Below are positions 9,056-19,400 of a stretch of DNA of 51,775 nucleotides, in pieces (position 1 is the first letter of the stretch; each line of letters begins with the position of its first letter). Both the position numbers and the translations under genes were made by a program. This DNA comes from UBA2030 sp049969475 (lineage in GTDB: Bacteria > Bacteroidota > Bacteroidia > Bacteroidales > TTA-H9): assembly GCA_049969475.1 (NCBI GenBank), contig JBMFOU010000025.1, positions 1-51,775 on the forward strand, in the 5' to 3' direction. The notes under the pieces are model-generated. The model made no database searches, was not told where the DNA came from, and saw only the letters and a program-made list of their open reading frames with translations.

Positions 9056-10531
9056 ATGAGGCGTTTATTTATAGCTGTATCCATGACTTGTATTGCAACA
9101 TTTGTGTTTTCAATGCTTATTAGCCTGGTCGCCTGTTCTAAAAATACTAATCCTGACGACCCCAATCCAGATACTCTTAGAGTCCCTTATGCGCAAGCCT
9201 GGCTTACCAAAGGAGATAAATCCGTTCTTTTTACCCGTCAGGAGGGTTTGCCCATAACTCCACCGGGAAATTCTTCCTGGCCAGAGGTATTCATCGACAC
9301 TACCTATCAATTTCAGGAAGTGGAAGGTTATGGGGCTGCTCTGACTGGCTCTTCGGCTTATCTTTTCCATCATTCACTCGATGCCAACCTACGGCAGCAA
9401 ATCCTCAGAGAACTATTTGATCCCCAGGTGGGAATCGGGCTTTCGTACTTGAGGCTCACTATGGGAGCTTCCGACTTTTCCTTATCGGATTACACCTACA
9501 ATGACCTACCGGCTGGCCAAACCGACTTCAACCTTGAAAAATTCTCCCTTTCGCGTGACCTCGAGGATGTGGTGCCTGTGCTTCAGGAAATTGTGCAGAT
9601 TTATCCGGAGATTAAATTGATGGGAACTCCCTGGAGTCCACCTGCCTGGATGAAAACCCATGGAAGCCTGAAGGGAGGAAAACTTCGAACAGATTGTTAC
9701 CCTGTTTATGCTCAATATTTTGTAAGATATATACAGGAAATGCAGAAACAGGGAATACGCATAGATGCTGTTACTCCCCAAAATGAGCCTTTATACTGGA
9801 CGGCTGGCTATCCCTGTATGGAGATGCAACCCGAGGAACAAAAGGTTTTTATCCGCGATCACCTGGGACCGGCATTGGCTGCTGCAGGTCTACCAACCCA
9901 AATTATTATCTACGACCACAACTGGGATCATCCAGAATATGCCACTACGGTTTTGTTGGATCCCGAGGCAGCTCGTTTCATTGCAGGATCAGCCTTTCAT
10001 GCCTATGCCGGCGATGTATCGGCCATGGGTACTGTTCAAGAGGCGTTTCCTGATAAGGGATTGTATTTCACTGAAATTTCAGGGGGAGAATGGGCTGTCA
10101 ATTTTTCTGACAACCTTCTGTGGTACATGAAAAACATTTTGATTGGCACCGCACGCAACTGGTCGAAGGTGGCCTTATTCTGGAATTTAGCCCTCGACCA
10201 GAACCATGGCCCACGCAATAATGGCTGCCAGGATTGCCGCGGAGTAATTACCATTTCCAACGGAGGCTTATACATCATACGCAACGAGGAATATTATGCA
10301 CTGGCCCATTTCTCCAAGTTTATACGTCCCGGCGCCCACCGTGTTTATTCCCGCCCCGACCAGGTGCTTATGAATATGGATTTTGTGGCCTTTCAAAACA
10401 CCGATGGTACTAAGGTTCTGGTGGCTGCCAATTACAATGATTCGTATAAGACCTTTACTGTTCGCCAGTCACAAAAAACTTTCAGTTATTCGCTGGCGCC
10501 TAAATCTGTTGTAACTCTTGTTTGGAAATAA
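9056..10531 (+). CDS. GH30-family glycoside hydrolase lipoprotein
   Basis: Retaining glycosidase of family GH30 (glucosylceramidase/beta-1,6-glucanase fold), 491 aa. A long hydrophobic signal ends at ISLVAC (Cys27), so it is probably an outer-membrane lipoprotein. The (beta/alpha)8 barrel carries the acid/base Glu in TPQNEP (Glu244) and the nucleophile Glu in YFTEISGGEW (Glu340). VEGYGAALTGSSA, near residue 86, is the N-terminal family signature. A C-terminal beta domain follows the barrel. As the only glycosidase in this SusCD locus it hints at a beta-1,6- or beta-1,3-linked glucan, but subfamily and substrate cannot be fixed by eye. Confidence 0.92.
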   Translation: MRRLFIAVSMTCIATFVFSMLISLVACSKNTNPDDPNPDTLRVPYAQAWLTKGDKSVLFTRQEGLPITPPGNSSWPEVFIDTTYQFQEVEGYGAALTGSSAYLFHHSLDANLRQQILRELFDPQVGIGLSYLRLTMGASDFSLSDYTYNDLPAGQTDFNLEKFSLSRDLEDVVPVLQEIVQIYPEIKLMGTPWSPPAWMKTHGSLKGGKLRTDCYPVYAQYFVRYIQEMQKQGIRIDAVTPQNEPLYWTAGYPCMEMQPEEQKVFIRDHLGPALAAAGLPTQIIIYDHNWDHPEYATTVLLDPEAARFIAGSAFHAYAGDVSAMGTVQEAFPDKGLYFTEISGGEWAVNFSDNLLWYMKNILIGTARNWSKVALFWNLALDQNHGPRNNGCQDCRGVITISNGGLYIIRNEEYYALAHFSKFIRPGAHRVYSRPDQVLMNMDFVAFQNTDGTKVLVAANYNDSYKTFTVRQSQKTFSYSLAPKSVVTLVWK

Positions 10532-10597
10532 AGCTCCCTCAAAGTTTTAGTGAACTTTTAATAAAAAGCGCCGAAATTGTAGTTATTTAAAGCTGTT

Positions 10598-11740
10598 TTA
10601 TGTCAGGAGCATTCTTTTGACGGTTTCGCAGATATATTGAATTTGTTTTTCTTTCAGCCCCACATAGAATGGCAACCGTACGATGGATGCGGCAAAACGT
10701 TCGGTGTGGGGCAGGCTTTCGGCCGAATGATGTTTTAAATAATAAGGACTGAGGTGCAATGGAAGGTAATGAAAAACTGCATGTATTCCTGCATTCTTGA
10801 GCTGATGGAGAAGTTCATCGCGACGCCTGTAATCATTTAAGTTGAAATAGAAGAAATTGCCATTTACCGTAGCATAGGAAGGAATTTCGGGTAGGCGGAT
10901 GAGGCCACGTTCTTCTAATGGTTTAAGCTTTTCGTAGTACGACCACCAGATGGTTTTTCTTTTCTTTTGAATAAAATCTGATTTTTTAAGCTGTGCATAA
11001 AGAAAGGCAGCGATAATGTCGGAAGGAAGATAGGAGGAACCGGCTTCCATCCAGGTATATTTGCTGGTTTCACCTCTTCGAAAGGCTGCTCTGTTAGTCC
11101 CTTTTTCCCAAATCATTTCCGCTTTATCAACCAGTGAAGGGTCGTTTACCACCAGCAACCCCCCTTCGCCCGAGATGATATTTTTGGTTTCGTGAAATGA
11201 AAAAGTAGCCATATGACCGAAACCACCCAGAGGCATTCCTTTGTAGTAAGAATCGAAAGCGTGCGCGGCATCTTCAATAAGATAAAGGTGGTGTCGTTGG
11301 GCGAGGTCGATAAACTCATCCATGGGGCAGGCTATACCGCAGTAATGCACCAATACAATGGCTTTGGTACGGGGAGTAATGCGTCGTTCTACATCTACCG
11401 GATCGAGGTTGGGGATGTGAGGTAAGATATCTGCAAAAATCACTTGGGCTCCCCTGAGGATAAAGGCATTAGCCGTAGATACAAAAGTATAGGACGGCAT
11501 GATGACTTCATCGCCGGGGCCGATGCCTGCCAGAAGTGCACTCATCTCCAAAGCATCGGTACAGGAGGTGGTGAGCAGGGTTTTGATAAACCCGTATTTT
11601 TTTTCGAAGTATTGCTGACACAGATGGGTATACTTGCCATTTCCCGCCAGGCTTCCGCCCAGTGCGGCCCGGAGAATAGCCATCATCTCCGAAGGTCCTA
11701 CATAGGGTTTATTGAAGGGTACTTTCACTTGGACCGGCAT
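10598..11740 (-). CDS. wecE: dTDP-4-amino-4,6-dideoxygalactose transaminase (WecE/RffA-like)
   Basis: PLP enzyme of the DegT/DnrJ/EryC1 family that makes dTDP-4-amino-4,6-dideoxygalactose from the 4-keto sugar, for O-antigen, ECA-like or capsule glycans. The product is 380 aa, close to the E. coli WecE length, and segments such as PGDEVIMPSYTFVSTANAF, FSFHETKN and the EKGTNR region match WecE as I recall it. The PLP lysine is Lys186 in SFHETKN, and IEDAAHAF holds the cofactor Asp. It is divergent from a flippase gene 54 nt away. A TACCTTCG box lies 7 nt before the ATG. The other genes of the sugar pathway are not in the window. Confidence 0.9.
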   Translation of the reverse strand: MPVQVKVPFNKPYVGPSEMMAILRAALGGSLAGNGKYTHLCQQYFEKKYGFIKTLLTTSCTDALEMSALLAGIGPGDEVIMPSYTFVSTANAFILRGAQVIFADILPHIPNLDPVDVERRITPRTKAIVLVHYCGIACPMDEFIDLAQRHHLYLIEDAAHAFDSYYKGMPLGGFGHMATFSFHETKNIISGEGGLLVVNDPSLVDKAEMIWEKGTNRAAFRRGETSKYTWMEAGSSYLPSDIIAAFLYAQLKKSDFIQKKRKTIWWSYYEKLKPLEERGLIRLPEIPSYATVNGNFFYFNLNDYRRRDELLHQLKNAGIHAVFHYLPLHLSPYYLKHHSAESLPHTERFAASIVRLPFYVGLKEKQIQYICETVKRMLLT

Positions 11741-11747
11741 TATAGCG

Positions 11748-11755
11748 CGAAGGTA
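11748..11755 (-). promoter_or_regulatory. -7-like box for wecE
   Basis: On the minus strand this reads TACCTTCG, one base off TAnnTTTG, only 7 nt before the ATG. The transcript would be almost leaderless. No matching -33 element was found. Confidence 0.4.
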
Positions 11756-11782
11756 AGGATTTCGGCGGGTCTTGAAAAAACC

Positions 11783-11790
11783 TAACTTCG
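11783..11790 (+). promoter_or_regulatory. -7-like box for the flippase gene
   Basis: TAACTTCG, one base off TAnnTTTG, lies 4 nt before the flippase ATG, so the message would start at or next to the start codon. It mirrors the box on the other strand. Confidence 0.4.
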
Positions 11791-11794
11791 CTGC

Positions 11795-13090
11795 ATGAAC
11801 CGTGAACGCAGGACCCTGCTTACAGATATTACTGGAGTGCTGGGCAGCAACATTGTATCCATGGCTGCAGTACTCGGGCTTTCGGTATTGCTTTCGCGCT
11901 CGCTGGGTCCTGAAGGGTATGGGCTTTATACTTCCCTATTTGCCGTACCACTTATTGTCATGGGGTTGGTGCAACTGGGGTTGAGCCGTTCGGCTATTTT
12001 CCATCTAGGGAATCGCCTATTCCCTGAAGGAAAGACAATTGGTTCAATTTATATACTGCTGATTTTTACTTCTTTGGTTGGCATTCTGTTTTCTTTAGCT
12101 GGTTATGCCCTGGTTGGCAATCCACATTTTAAATGGGTCTGGATGCTGTTGATTTTGCTGGGAATTCCTTTTATGTTGGGTAATATCTACACAGGTGGGA
12201 TATTTATCGGGCGCGAACGAATACGTGTGGCCAATCGCCTGCAGTGGATGCCTGTAACGCTCAATCTGATTCTTGCTACTTTGTTGGTGGGTGTTATGGG
12301 GTGGGGAATTACCGGTGCCCTCATTTCCATGCTGGTGGCTACAGCTCTCATCTTTTTCATAGGTTTCGTTCGCGTCAGGAAATTATTTGATTTTGATGCA
12401 GGATTTTACCCCGAAATTTTACGTAGCCTGGCAGGAAAGGGATTTGTGTATGCACTGAATTTTTTACTGCTACAGATTAATTATAAGGTTGATGTGGTGC
12501 TGCTTCAGCGTATGGTGCATCCGAAGCAGATCGGCTATTACTCTTTGGGCGTTTCCATAACCGAACAATTGTGGCTGTTGCCTTACGCTATAGGTATTGT
12601 ACTTATGAGCCGAACCGCCAATAGCAAGGACAAACAACAAATGAACGAAACGACCGCCCTCATGCTGCGCACTTCCGTTCCGGCTTCCATCCTTGGGGCT
12701 CTGATGCTGGTTCTGCTCACCCCCATTTTTTTGCCCCTTATCTTCGGTGAAAAATTCGCTCCTTCGGTGGCCGTTGTGCAGACTATCTTACCAGGTGTGG
12801 TGATTTTCATGGTTTATCGTATCATCGAAAGCTATTACGCTGGATTAGGCCCCCCCCTGCTTAGCATTCGCATTTTGCTGGTGTCGGCCCTATTAAATAT
12901 CCTCCTCAATATTTGGTGGATACCCCGCTTTGGTATCCTGGGTGCCGCCTGGGCCACCAACGTAAGTTACTCCGCCGCCACTTTGGTGTTTTTAGGGTTT
13001 TTCAGAAAAGAAAGTGGAATAAACTGGGCCACTCTATTGCTTCCCCGTCGTAGTGACTGGCAAAGGCTTACTAACAAAGGTAATTTCTGA
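11795..13090 (+). CDS. polysaccharide flippase (Wzx/PST, MOP superfamily)
   Basis: Integral inner-membrane protein of 431 aa with about 12 hydrophobic segments that should move lipid-linked oligosaccharide across the membrane. The N-terminus (GVLGSNIVSMAAVLGLSVLLSR) and the LGPEGYGLYTSLFA motif are typical of the polysaccharide biosynthesis/MATE-like family. LNILLNIWWIPRFGILGAAWAT near the C-terminus is the usual last conserved block. It is divergent from wecE, and the two may serve the same glycan. The substrate is unknown. Confidence 0.88.
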   Translation: MNRERRTLLTDITGVLGSNIVSMAAVLGLSVLLSRSLGPEGYGLYTSLFAVPLIVMGLVQLGLSRSAIFHLGNRLFPEGKTIGSIYILLIFTSLVGILFSLAGYALVGNPHFKWVWMLLILLGIPFMLGNIYTGGIFIGRERIRVANRLQWMPVTLNLILATLLVGVMGWGITGALISMLVATALIFFIGFVRVRKLFDFDAGFYPEILRSLAGKGFVYALNFLLLQINYKVDVVLLQRMVHPKQIGYYSLGVSITEQLWLLPYAIGIVLMSRTANSKDKQQMNETTALMLRTSVPASILGALMLVLLTPIFLPLIFGEKFAPSVAVVQTILPGVVIFMVYRIIESYYAGLGPPLLSIRILLVSALLNILLNIWWIPRFGILGAAWATNVSYSAATLVFLGFFRKESGINWATLLLPRRSDWQRLTNKGNF

Positions 13091-13293
13091 ATAAAGCATT
13101 TACCGGTAATAAATCTTTATTGGCCGGTCTTTCAGGCCTTTCTCCTGAGTGTTTGAGCTATTGGGTGTTATCTTTTCTCACCTTTGTATCCAGTAAGAAG
13201 AAAATTTTTTCTCATAGGAAACATTTTTGTGTACTTATTGTTTCTTTTGTGTATTTTTAAAAATCATTCGACGGTAAACTTATCTTCTAACAC

Positions 13294-13920
13294 ATGGAGA
13301 CGGAAGAAAAAATTAAAAATATCCTTGACCGCTGCCTGGACCTTTTTTACCAATATGGTATTCGAAGTCTCAGCATGGATGATATTTCTCAGCGTTTGGG
13401 CATAAGCAAGAAGACCTTATACCAGTTTTTTACAAATAAGGAAGATTTGGTGCGGCATGTAATAGAGCATCTCTCTGCCCGGCATAGAGAGAAGTATGGA
13501 TCTGTAGCATCCGAGCCCGGCAATGCTATTGATAAGCTACTGAGGGCCAGCATGATGGCTTGCGAGGAGATGCGTTACTATAATCCGGTGATGACCTTCG
13601 ATCTGCATAAATATCATCCTGATATCATTGAAGGCCATGTTAAGAGGGAGAAAGAATTTTTCCGTGAAAAGATTCTTGAAAATCTCGTTCAGGGCATAGA
13701 GGAAGGACTTTATCGACCCGAGCTCAATAAGGAATTGGTGGCCACACTCTATGTAAGCAACCTGGCCGAATTGCACCGACTCGATGAGGTATTGGCCCAA
13801 AAGATAACCTTTCACGACATCTTCCAAGTATTGTTCGATAATTACATCAGGGGCATTAGTACCCCGGCCGGTATTGCCTATTATGAAAATGAATTAAGTA
13901 AAATAATGAAAATTAGTTAG
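13294..13920 (+). CDS. TetR/AcrR-family transcriptional regulator of the efflux operon
   Basis: DNA-binding regulator of 208 aa. The N-terminal helix-turn-helix is clear (about residues 8-55: GIRSLSMDDISQRLGISKKT followed by LYQFFTNKEDL). The C-terminal ligand domain is not specific. The stop is TAG, only 2 nt before the tolC-like gene, so it is the first gene of the efflux operon and probably represses it, releasing on binding a toxic ligand. The 203-nt gap upstream holds a TTACCGGTAA palindrome at 13100-13109 but no clear promoter. Confidence 0.92.
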   Translation: METEEKIKNILDRCLDLFYQYGIRSLSMDDISQRLGISKKTLYQFFTNKEDLVRHVIEHLSARHREKYGSVASEPGNAIDKLLRASMMACEEMRYYNPVMTFDLHKYHPDIIEGHVKREKEFFREKILENLVQGIEEGLYRPELNKELVATLYVSNLAELHRLDEVLAQKITFHDIFQVLFDNYIRGISTPAGIAYYENELSKIMKIS

Positions 13921-13922
13921 TT

Positions 13923-15317
13923 ATGAAAGTTAAAAAAACTGTATTTAACCTAATGATTCTGCTTTTATTTCTTTTAGGTTCTGTAACGACTATTCGGCTT
14001 AACGCACAGGATACCCTGCGTTTATCGCTGAGCCAGGCTGTAGATTATGCTCTACAAAACAATACGGATATCCGTAACGCCCTTCTCGATTTGCAGTCAG
14101 CCAATCGTAAGATTTGGGAAACCACCGCTATTGGCCTGCCTCAGTTAAGTGCTAAGGCTCAGTATAGCAATATATTCAAGGTTCCGGAGGTTTCTTTCGG
14201 GGCCTACCTGGATCCTTCCCTTTTGCCTACCGATCGCCCGTTAACGGCTCAGGATATTACGAATGCATATGTGCAGGCCCCTCCGGTAAAACTTGGCGTA
14301 AAAGAAAATACCACCCTCGATATTACTCTGAGTCAGTTGCTTTTTAATGGAAGTTACATTGTGGGATTGCAGGCCTCGCGTATCTTTTACCGCCTCAGTG
14401 AGCAAAACTTACAGCGTACTCGTATCGAAATTGCTTCCACCGTACGCGACAATTACGCCATGTTGCTTGTAGCCGAAGAGAATATCAGGATTCTGCGGCA
14501 AACACGCGATAATGTGAAAAAATTACTCGAAGAAACCCGGGAATATCATCGTCAGGGGTTTGTGGAGCAGACCGACGTAGATCAGTTGGAAGTTACCTGG
14601 AACAATCTGGGCAATAGCCTGCGGCAGGTAGAATCGGCTTATGACATCGGTTTGCGCATGTTGAAAATACAACTGGGACTGGCTCCTGACGATCCTCTTT
14701 TGCTTACCGATAGCCTTCCTTCACTTGTAAATCTTCCTGCCATCGAGCAATCTCTCACCACTACTTTCGATCCTCAGCGAAGCATTTACTACCAGTTGCT
14801 CGAAACTCGCGAGCGGCTTGCCCGCCTCGACCTGAACCGGGAAAAGACTGAATATCTGCCTTCGATAGCGGCATTTTATAATCATCAGGAAAAAGCAAAA
14901 AAACCAGAGTTTGATTTTCAGCCGAAAGACGTAATCGGAGTTTCGGTACAATGGAATCTCTTCACCAGCGGACAGCGTATGGCCCGGGTAGCCCAGAAGC
15001 GGTTGGAGCTTGAAAAAACTCGCAATCTTAAGGAATTTCAAACCAGCGCTTTACAGGTACAGGCCCGTCAATTGGCCGACCAACTGACAGTGAAACGCGA
15101 TGCTTATTTTAACAATCAGAAAAACCTGGATCTGGCCCGTCAGATCTACGAACGTTCACTCATCAAATATCGCGAAGGGGTGGGGTCGAGTCTCGACCTG
15201 ACGGTGAACCAGAATCAATATCTGAATGCCCTATCAGGTTACTACCAGTCGTTGTTCGATCTGATATCGGCGCATAATCAACTGGAAAAACTTCTCAATA
15301 ATCTATCAATAAATTAA
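13923..15317 (+). CDS. TolC-family outer-membrane efflux protein
   Basis: Forms the outer-membrane channel and periplasmic helical tunnel of a tripartite pump. The product is 464 aa with a signal peptide to about residue 29 (ending RLNAQ). It shows the two-fold repeat of the family: LSLSQAVDYALQNNTDI at the start of repeat one, long helices (IEIASTVRDNYAMLLVAEENI) and a second LFTSG segment in the C-terminal half. It sits between the TetR gene (2 nt) and the adaptor gene (26 nt) in one transcript. Confidence 0.93.
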   Translation: MKVKKTVFNLMILLLFLLGSVTTIRLNAQDTLRLSLSQAVDYALQNNTDIRNALLDLQSANRKIWETTAIGLPQLSAKAQYSNIFKVPEVSFGAYLDPSLLPTDRPLTAQDITNAYVQAPPVKLGVKENTTLDITLSQLLFNGSYIVGLQASRIFYRLSEQNLQRTRIEIASTVRDNYAMLLVAEENIRILRQTRDNVKKLLEETREYHRQGFVEQTDVDQLEVTWNNLGNSLRQVESAYDIGLRMLKIQLGLAPDDPLLLTDSLPSLVNLPAIEQSLTTTFDPQRSIYYQLLETRERLARLDLNREKTEYLPSIAAFYNHQEKAKKPEFDFQPKDVIGVSVQWNLFTSGQRMARVAQKRLELEKTRNLKEFQTSALQVQARQLADQLTVKRDAYFNNQKNLDLARQIYERSLIKYREGVGSSLDLTVNQNQYLNALSGYYQSLFDLISAHNQLEKLLNNLSIN

Positions 15318-15343
15318 GAATTAATTAATTAAGACAAAATACC

Positions 15344-16459
15344 ATGAAAAAGTACCTGTTTGTTGTATTAATGACTCTTATAGCCGTGTCCTGTGGCGAA
15401 AAGGATCCCAAGGCCCGTTTGGAAAAACTCATAGCACAGCGTGAAAAGCTGGATGCACAGATTTCGGAATTACGCCACCAGTTGAGTGAAACAGATACTA
15501 CCCAGCGTTTGCCTGAGATTGCCGTGGCTGTTTTGGAAATGCAACCCCGCCAGTTCAAAAATTACATTGAGGTGCAAGGCAGGGTTGATGCGGATGAAAA
15601 TACCGAAGCCGTGCCGAAGTCGCCTGGGGTAGTGGAAGCCATTTATGTGAAAGAAGGAGACCGTGTAAATAAAGGGCAACTGCTGGCCGAGCTCGACACT
15701 AAAGTGTTGCGTCAATCGCTTGAAGAATTGAAAGTTCAGCTTGACTATGCCACGAATCTTTACAATAAGCAAAAAGCCTTGTGGGAGAAGAACATTGGTT
15801 CAGAGGTGCAATATCTAACGGCTAAAAATCAGAAAGAATCGTTGGAGCGTCGCATGGCTACTCTTAAAGACCAGATAGATATGGCCAAGATAAAGGCTCC
15901 CGTTTCGGGAACCGTGGAGTCGGTGCCGTTTAAGGTGGGTCAGATGATTTCGCCGGGTGTTCCGGGCTCTTCCATTCGGGTTATCAATATGAATAGTGCC
16001 AAGGTGGTGGCCGAACTCTCTGAGAAATATGCTCCTATGATAAAAACCGGAGCTGAAGTTCTTATCTACATTCCCGATCTGGGAATTGAGACCCAGTCTA
16101 AAATCCGCTTTGCCAGTCGGTTTATCGATCCCAACAACCGGACGTTTAAGGTAGAGGCTGGATTGAGCCGTGCAGCAGCTGAATTTCGTGCCAACATGGT
16201 GGTGGTTATGAAGATTAACGACTACACCAATAATCAGGCCTTCATCGTTCCCCTCAATGTCGTTCAAAAATCGGCATCGGGTGATTTTGTGTGGGTGGCC
16301 CGAAGGGAGGGGCAAAGGTTTGTGGCTAACGCCCGTCCGGTAAAGGTTGGTAGGGTTTACGACGGAGTAGCCGAAATCGAGCAGGGTTTGAATGCTGCTG
16401 ACCGCGTGATTGTAAATGGTTATTCTGGCCTTAAGGAGGGTCAGCCTTTGAAATTTTAA
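15344..16459 (+). CDS. RND efflux membrane fusion lipoprotein (HlyD/AcrA family)
   Basis: Periplasmic adaptor that joins the RND pump to the TolC channel, 371 aa. The lipoprotein signal ends IAVSC (Cys17), placing it on a membrane. A short coiled coil follows (about 25-50), then the split biotinyl-lipoyl domain (SPGVVEAIYVKEGDRVNKGQ and IKAPVSGTVESVPFKVGQ) flanking an alpha hairpin, and beta-barrel and membrane-proximal domains to the end. It is co-transcribed with its neighbours (26 and 21 nt gaps). Confidence 0.94.
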   Translation: MKKYLFVVLMTLIAVSCGEKDPKARLEKLIAQREKLDAQISELRHQLSETDTTQRLPEIAVAVLEMQPRQFKNYIEVQGRVDADENTEAVPKSPGVVEAIYVKEGDRVNKGQLLAELDTKVLRQSLEELKVQLDYATNLYNKQKALWEKNIGSEVQYLTAKNQKESLERRMATLKDQIDMAKIKAPVSGTVESVPFKVGQMISPGVPGSSIRVINMNSAKVVAELSEKYAPMIKTGAEVLIYIPDLGIETQSKIRFASRFIDPNNRTFKVEAGLSRAAAEFRANMVVVMKINDYTNNQAFIVPLNVVQKSASGDFVWVARREGQRFVANARPVKVGRVYDGVAEIEQGLNAADRVIVNGYSGLKEGQPLKF

Positions 16460-16480
16460 AACACTTTAATTTGGGTCCGT

Positions 16481-19400
16481 ATGAAGAAACAAATAGAAAA
16501 AGTAAGGGAATTTTTCGCCACCAGCTGGGCCATCGACAACCGTACGAGCATTTACGTGCTTACGGTCATCATTTCCATTATTGGATTTACCAACTATATC
16601 TCCATTCCCAAGGAACAGTTTCCCGAAGTAGTTATTCCTTATGTGATGGTGAACACTGTATACCCGGGCACTTCGCCCCAGGATATGGAGAATCTGGTAA
16701 CAAGGCCCATCGAGAAGCAACTAAAATCTATTAGTGATGTAAAGCGTATAACCAGTAATTCGCTGCAGGATTACTCAAGCATTGTGGTTGAGTTTACTAC
16801 CGACGTGAAGCTGGAAGATGCCAAACAGCGGGTAAAGGATGCTGTAGACAAATCCCGTAACGACCTGCCAAGCGATTTGCCTGAAGACCCCCAGGTGATG
16901 GACATCGATTTGTCAGAAATTCCCATCATGTTCATTAATCTGGCCGGTAACTATGACCTTGACCGCCTGAAGAAATACGCCGAAATGGCTCAGGACCGTA
17001 TCGAGACGTTACCAGAAATAACCCGTGTGGACATTGTAGGTGCCCTCGATCGGGAGATACAGGTGGACGTGGACATGTATAAGATGCAGGCAGCCCAGGT
17101 TACCTTCAGCGATATTGAAAGAAGTATCAGCGCCGAAAATCTGTCCCTGTCAGCAGGCTCGATTACCAATACAGGCTTTCGCCGAAACATAAGGGTGGAT
17201 GGTCAGTTTGCTACGGTCGAAACCTTGGCCAACCTCATCATTCCCACTTCCAACGGAGGACATGTATTCCTTAAGGATATTGCAGAAGTACGCGATGGAT
17301 TTAAAGAGCAGGAAAGTTTCTCGCGTCTGAATGGCAAAAATGTGATTACGCTGAATGTAGTGAAAAAAAGTGGTAGAAACCTGCTGGATGCCTCCGACAA
17401 AATAGAGGAAATCATTAATAATGAGTTAAAAAACAAGGTTTTTCCTTCTGATCTGGAGGTTACCATCACTGGCGATATGTCGCGCTATACTCGCAATACC
17501 CTTGAAGAGCTCAACAACACGATTCTAATAGGTTTTATTCTGGTCACAGTGGTGCTGATGTTTTTCATGGGTTTCAACAATGCGTTCTTTGTGGGGCTGG
17601 CTGTTCCACTCTCCATGGCAGTGGCTTATATCGTTATCCCGGGCTTTGGCTTCACACTCAATATGATTGTGATGTTTGCCTTCATTTTTGCCCTGGGTAT
17701 AGTGGTGGATGACGCTATTGTAGTAATCGAAAATACCCATCGCATCCACCGTTTCCAACCCGACATAAAGAAAGCAGCTAAATGGGCGGCCGGGGAAGTC
17801 TTCCTACCTATCCTTTCAGGGACACTTACCACGCTGGCCCCCTTTGTGCCTTTGGCCTTCTGGCCTGGTATTGTTGGCGAATTTATGTATTATCTGCCTG
17901 TGGTGCTTATAATTACTCTTTTTGCCAGCATGTTTGTGGCTTACATTATCAATCCGGTTTTTGCTGTATCTTTTATGAAGCATGAATATGATGTGGTGGA
18001 TACCCGGACCAATTATCGTAGGCTGTTTACCTGGTCTGCTTTTATTATTATCTCTTCGGCGCTGGCCTCTCTGGCAGGTTTAAAGGGATTGGGCAATCTG
18101 TTGCTGGTTTCTTTATCTCTGGTAGTTTTCTATAGGTTATTACTTAAAAAGGCTATAACATGGTTCCAGAATACTGGCTGGCCTTGGGTCATGAGGATCT
18201 ACGAACGCCAATTGCGCTTTTTCCTGAAAAACAACCATGCCTATTACCTTCTGGGAGGCTTGATTGTGTTGCTGTTCCTGAGTTTCGTACTAGTGGGCAT
18301 TCGTAGTCCCAAAGTTCTATTTTTTCCTGATAATCAACCCAATAATATTTTTGTATTTATCAAATTGCCGGAGGGAACCGATCAGCGCGTTACTGACAGT
18401 GTAACCCGTTTGGTTGAGAAACGGGTAATTGCTCGATTGGGAGAAAATAACCCGTTGGTTGAATCTATTATCTCCAATGTAGCTGTGGGAGCATCTGATA
18501 ACCAATTTGATAGAAGTGTTGCTTATAATCGTGGAAAGATCACTATCAATTTTGTGGAATATAAATATCGTAAGGGCCAGAATACAACACGCTACCTCGA
18601 TGAAATCCGCTCGGTAGTTAAAGACATTCCCGGTGCTGAAATTACCGTGGACAAAAACCGGATGGGTCCGCCTACGGGGAAACCTATCAATATTGAAATT
18701 ACAGGAGAAAATCTGGAGCAATTACAGTTGGTTGCAGAGCGATTTAAAAATTATCTTGACAGTTTGAATATTCCCGGTATAGAGGAATTGAAGAGTGACT
18801 TTGTAGCCAATACGCCCGAGATCATGATCAAAATAGATAGGGAGAGAGCTCGCCGTGAAGGTTTGTCAACCGGCCAGATTGGCCTGGAACTCCGAACAGC
18901 AGTTTATGGTAATGAAGCCAGCAAGTTTAAACAGGATGAAGATGAATTTCCTATCATGCTGCGTTATAATGAGGATGTACGCAAAAACATCCAAGCATTG
19001 ATGAACCTTCGTATAACTTATCGCGATATGGTGACCGGCCGTCTACGGAGTATTCCGTTAAGTGCCGTTGCAAGCGTGCAGTATACCGACGCCTATGCCA
19101 GCATCAAGCGCAAAGACCTGAAGCGTATTATTACTATTTCTTCGAATGTTTTGACCGGCTACAGTCCCAACGACATAGTGCCGCGAATTAGAAACATTGC
19201 CTCTACTTTCCCCCTGCCCGAGGGCATCACAATCAAACTTACCGGCGAACAGGAAGACCAGGCCGAAACCTCGGCTTTTCTGGGTAAGGCGATGCTCATT
19301 GCCATTCTCATGATCTTTTTTATACTCATTACCCAGTTTAACTCATTCAGCAAGAGTATTATTATTCTGAGTGAAGTGGTTTTCAGCATAATCGGCGTGT

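Noticed and set aside
13100..13109. TTACCGGTAA palindrome before the TetR gene as its operator
   Set aside because: Only 10 bp and 185 nt from the ATG, so it could be chance; kept out of the feature list.
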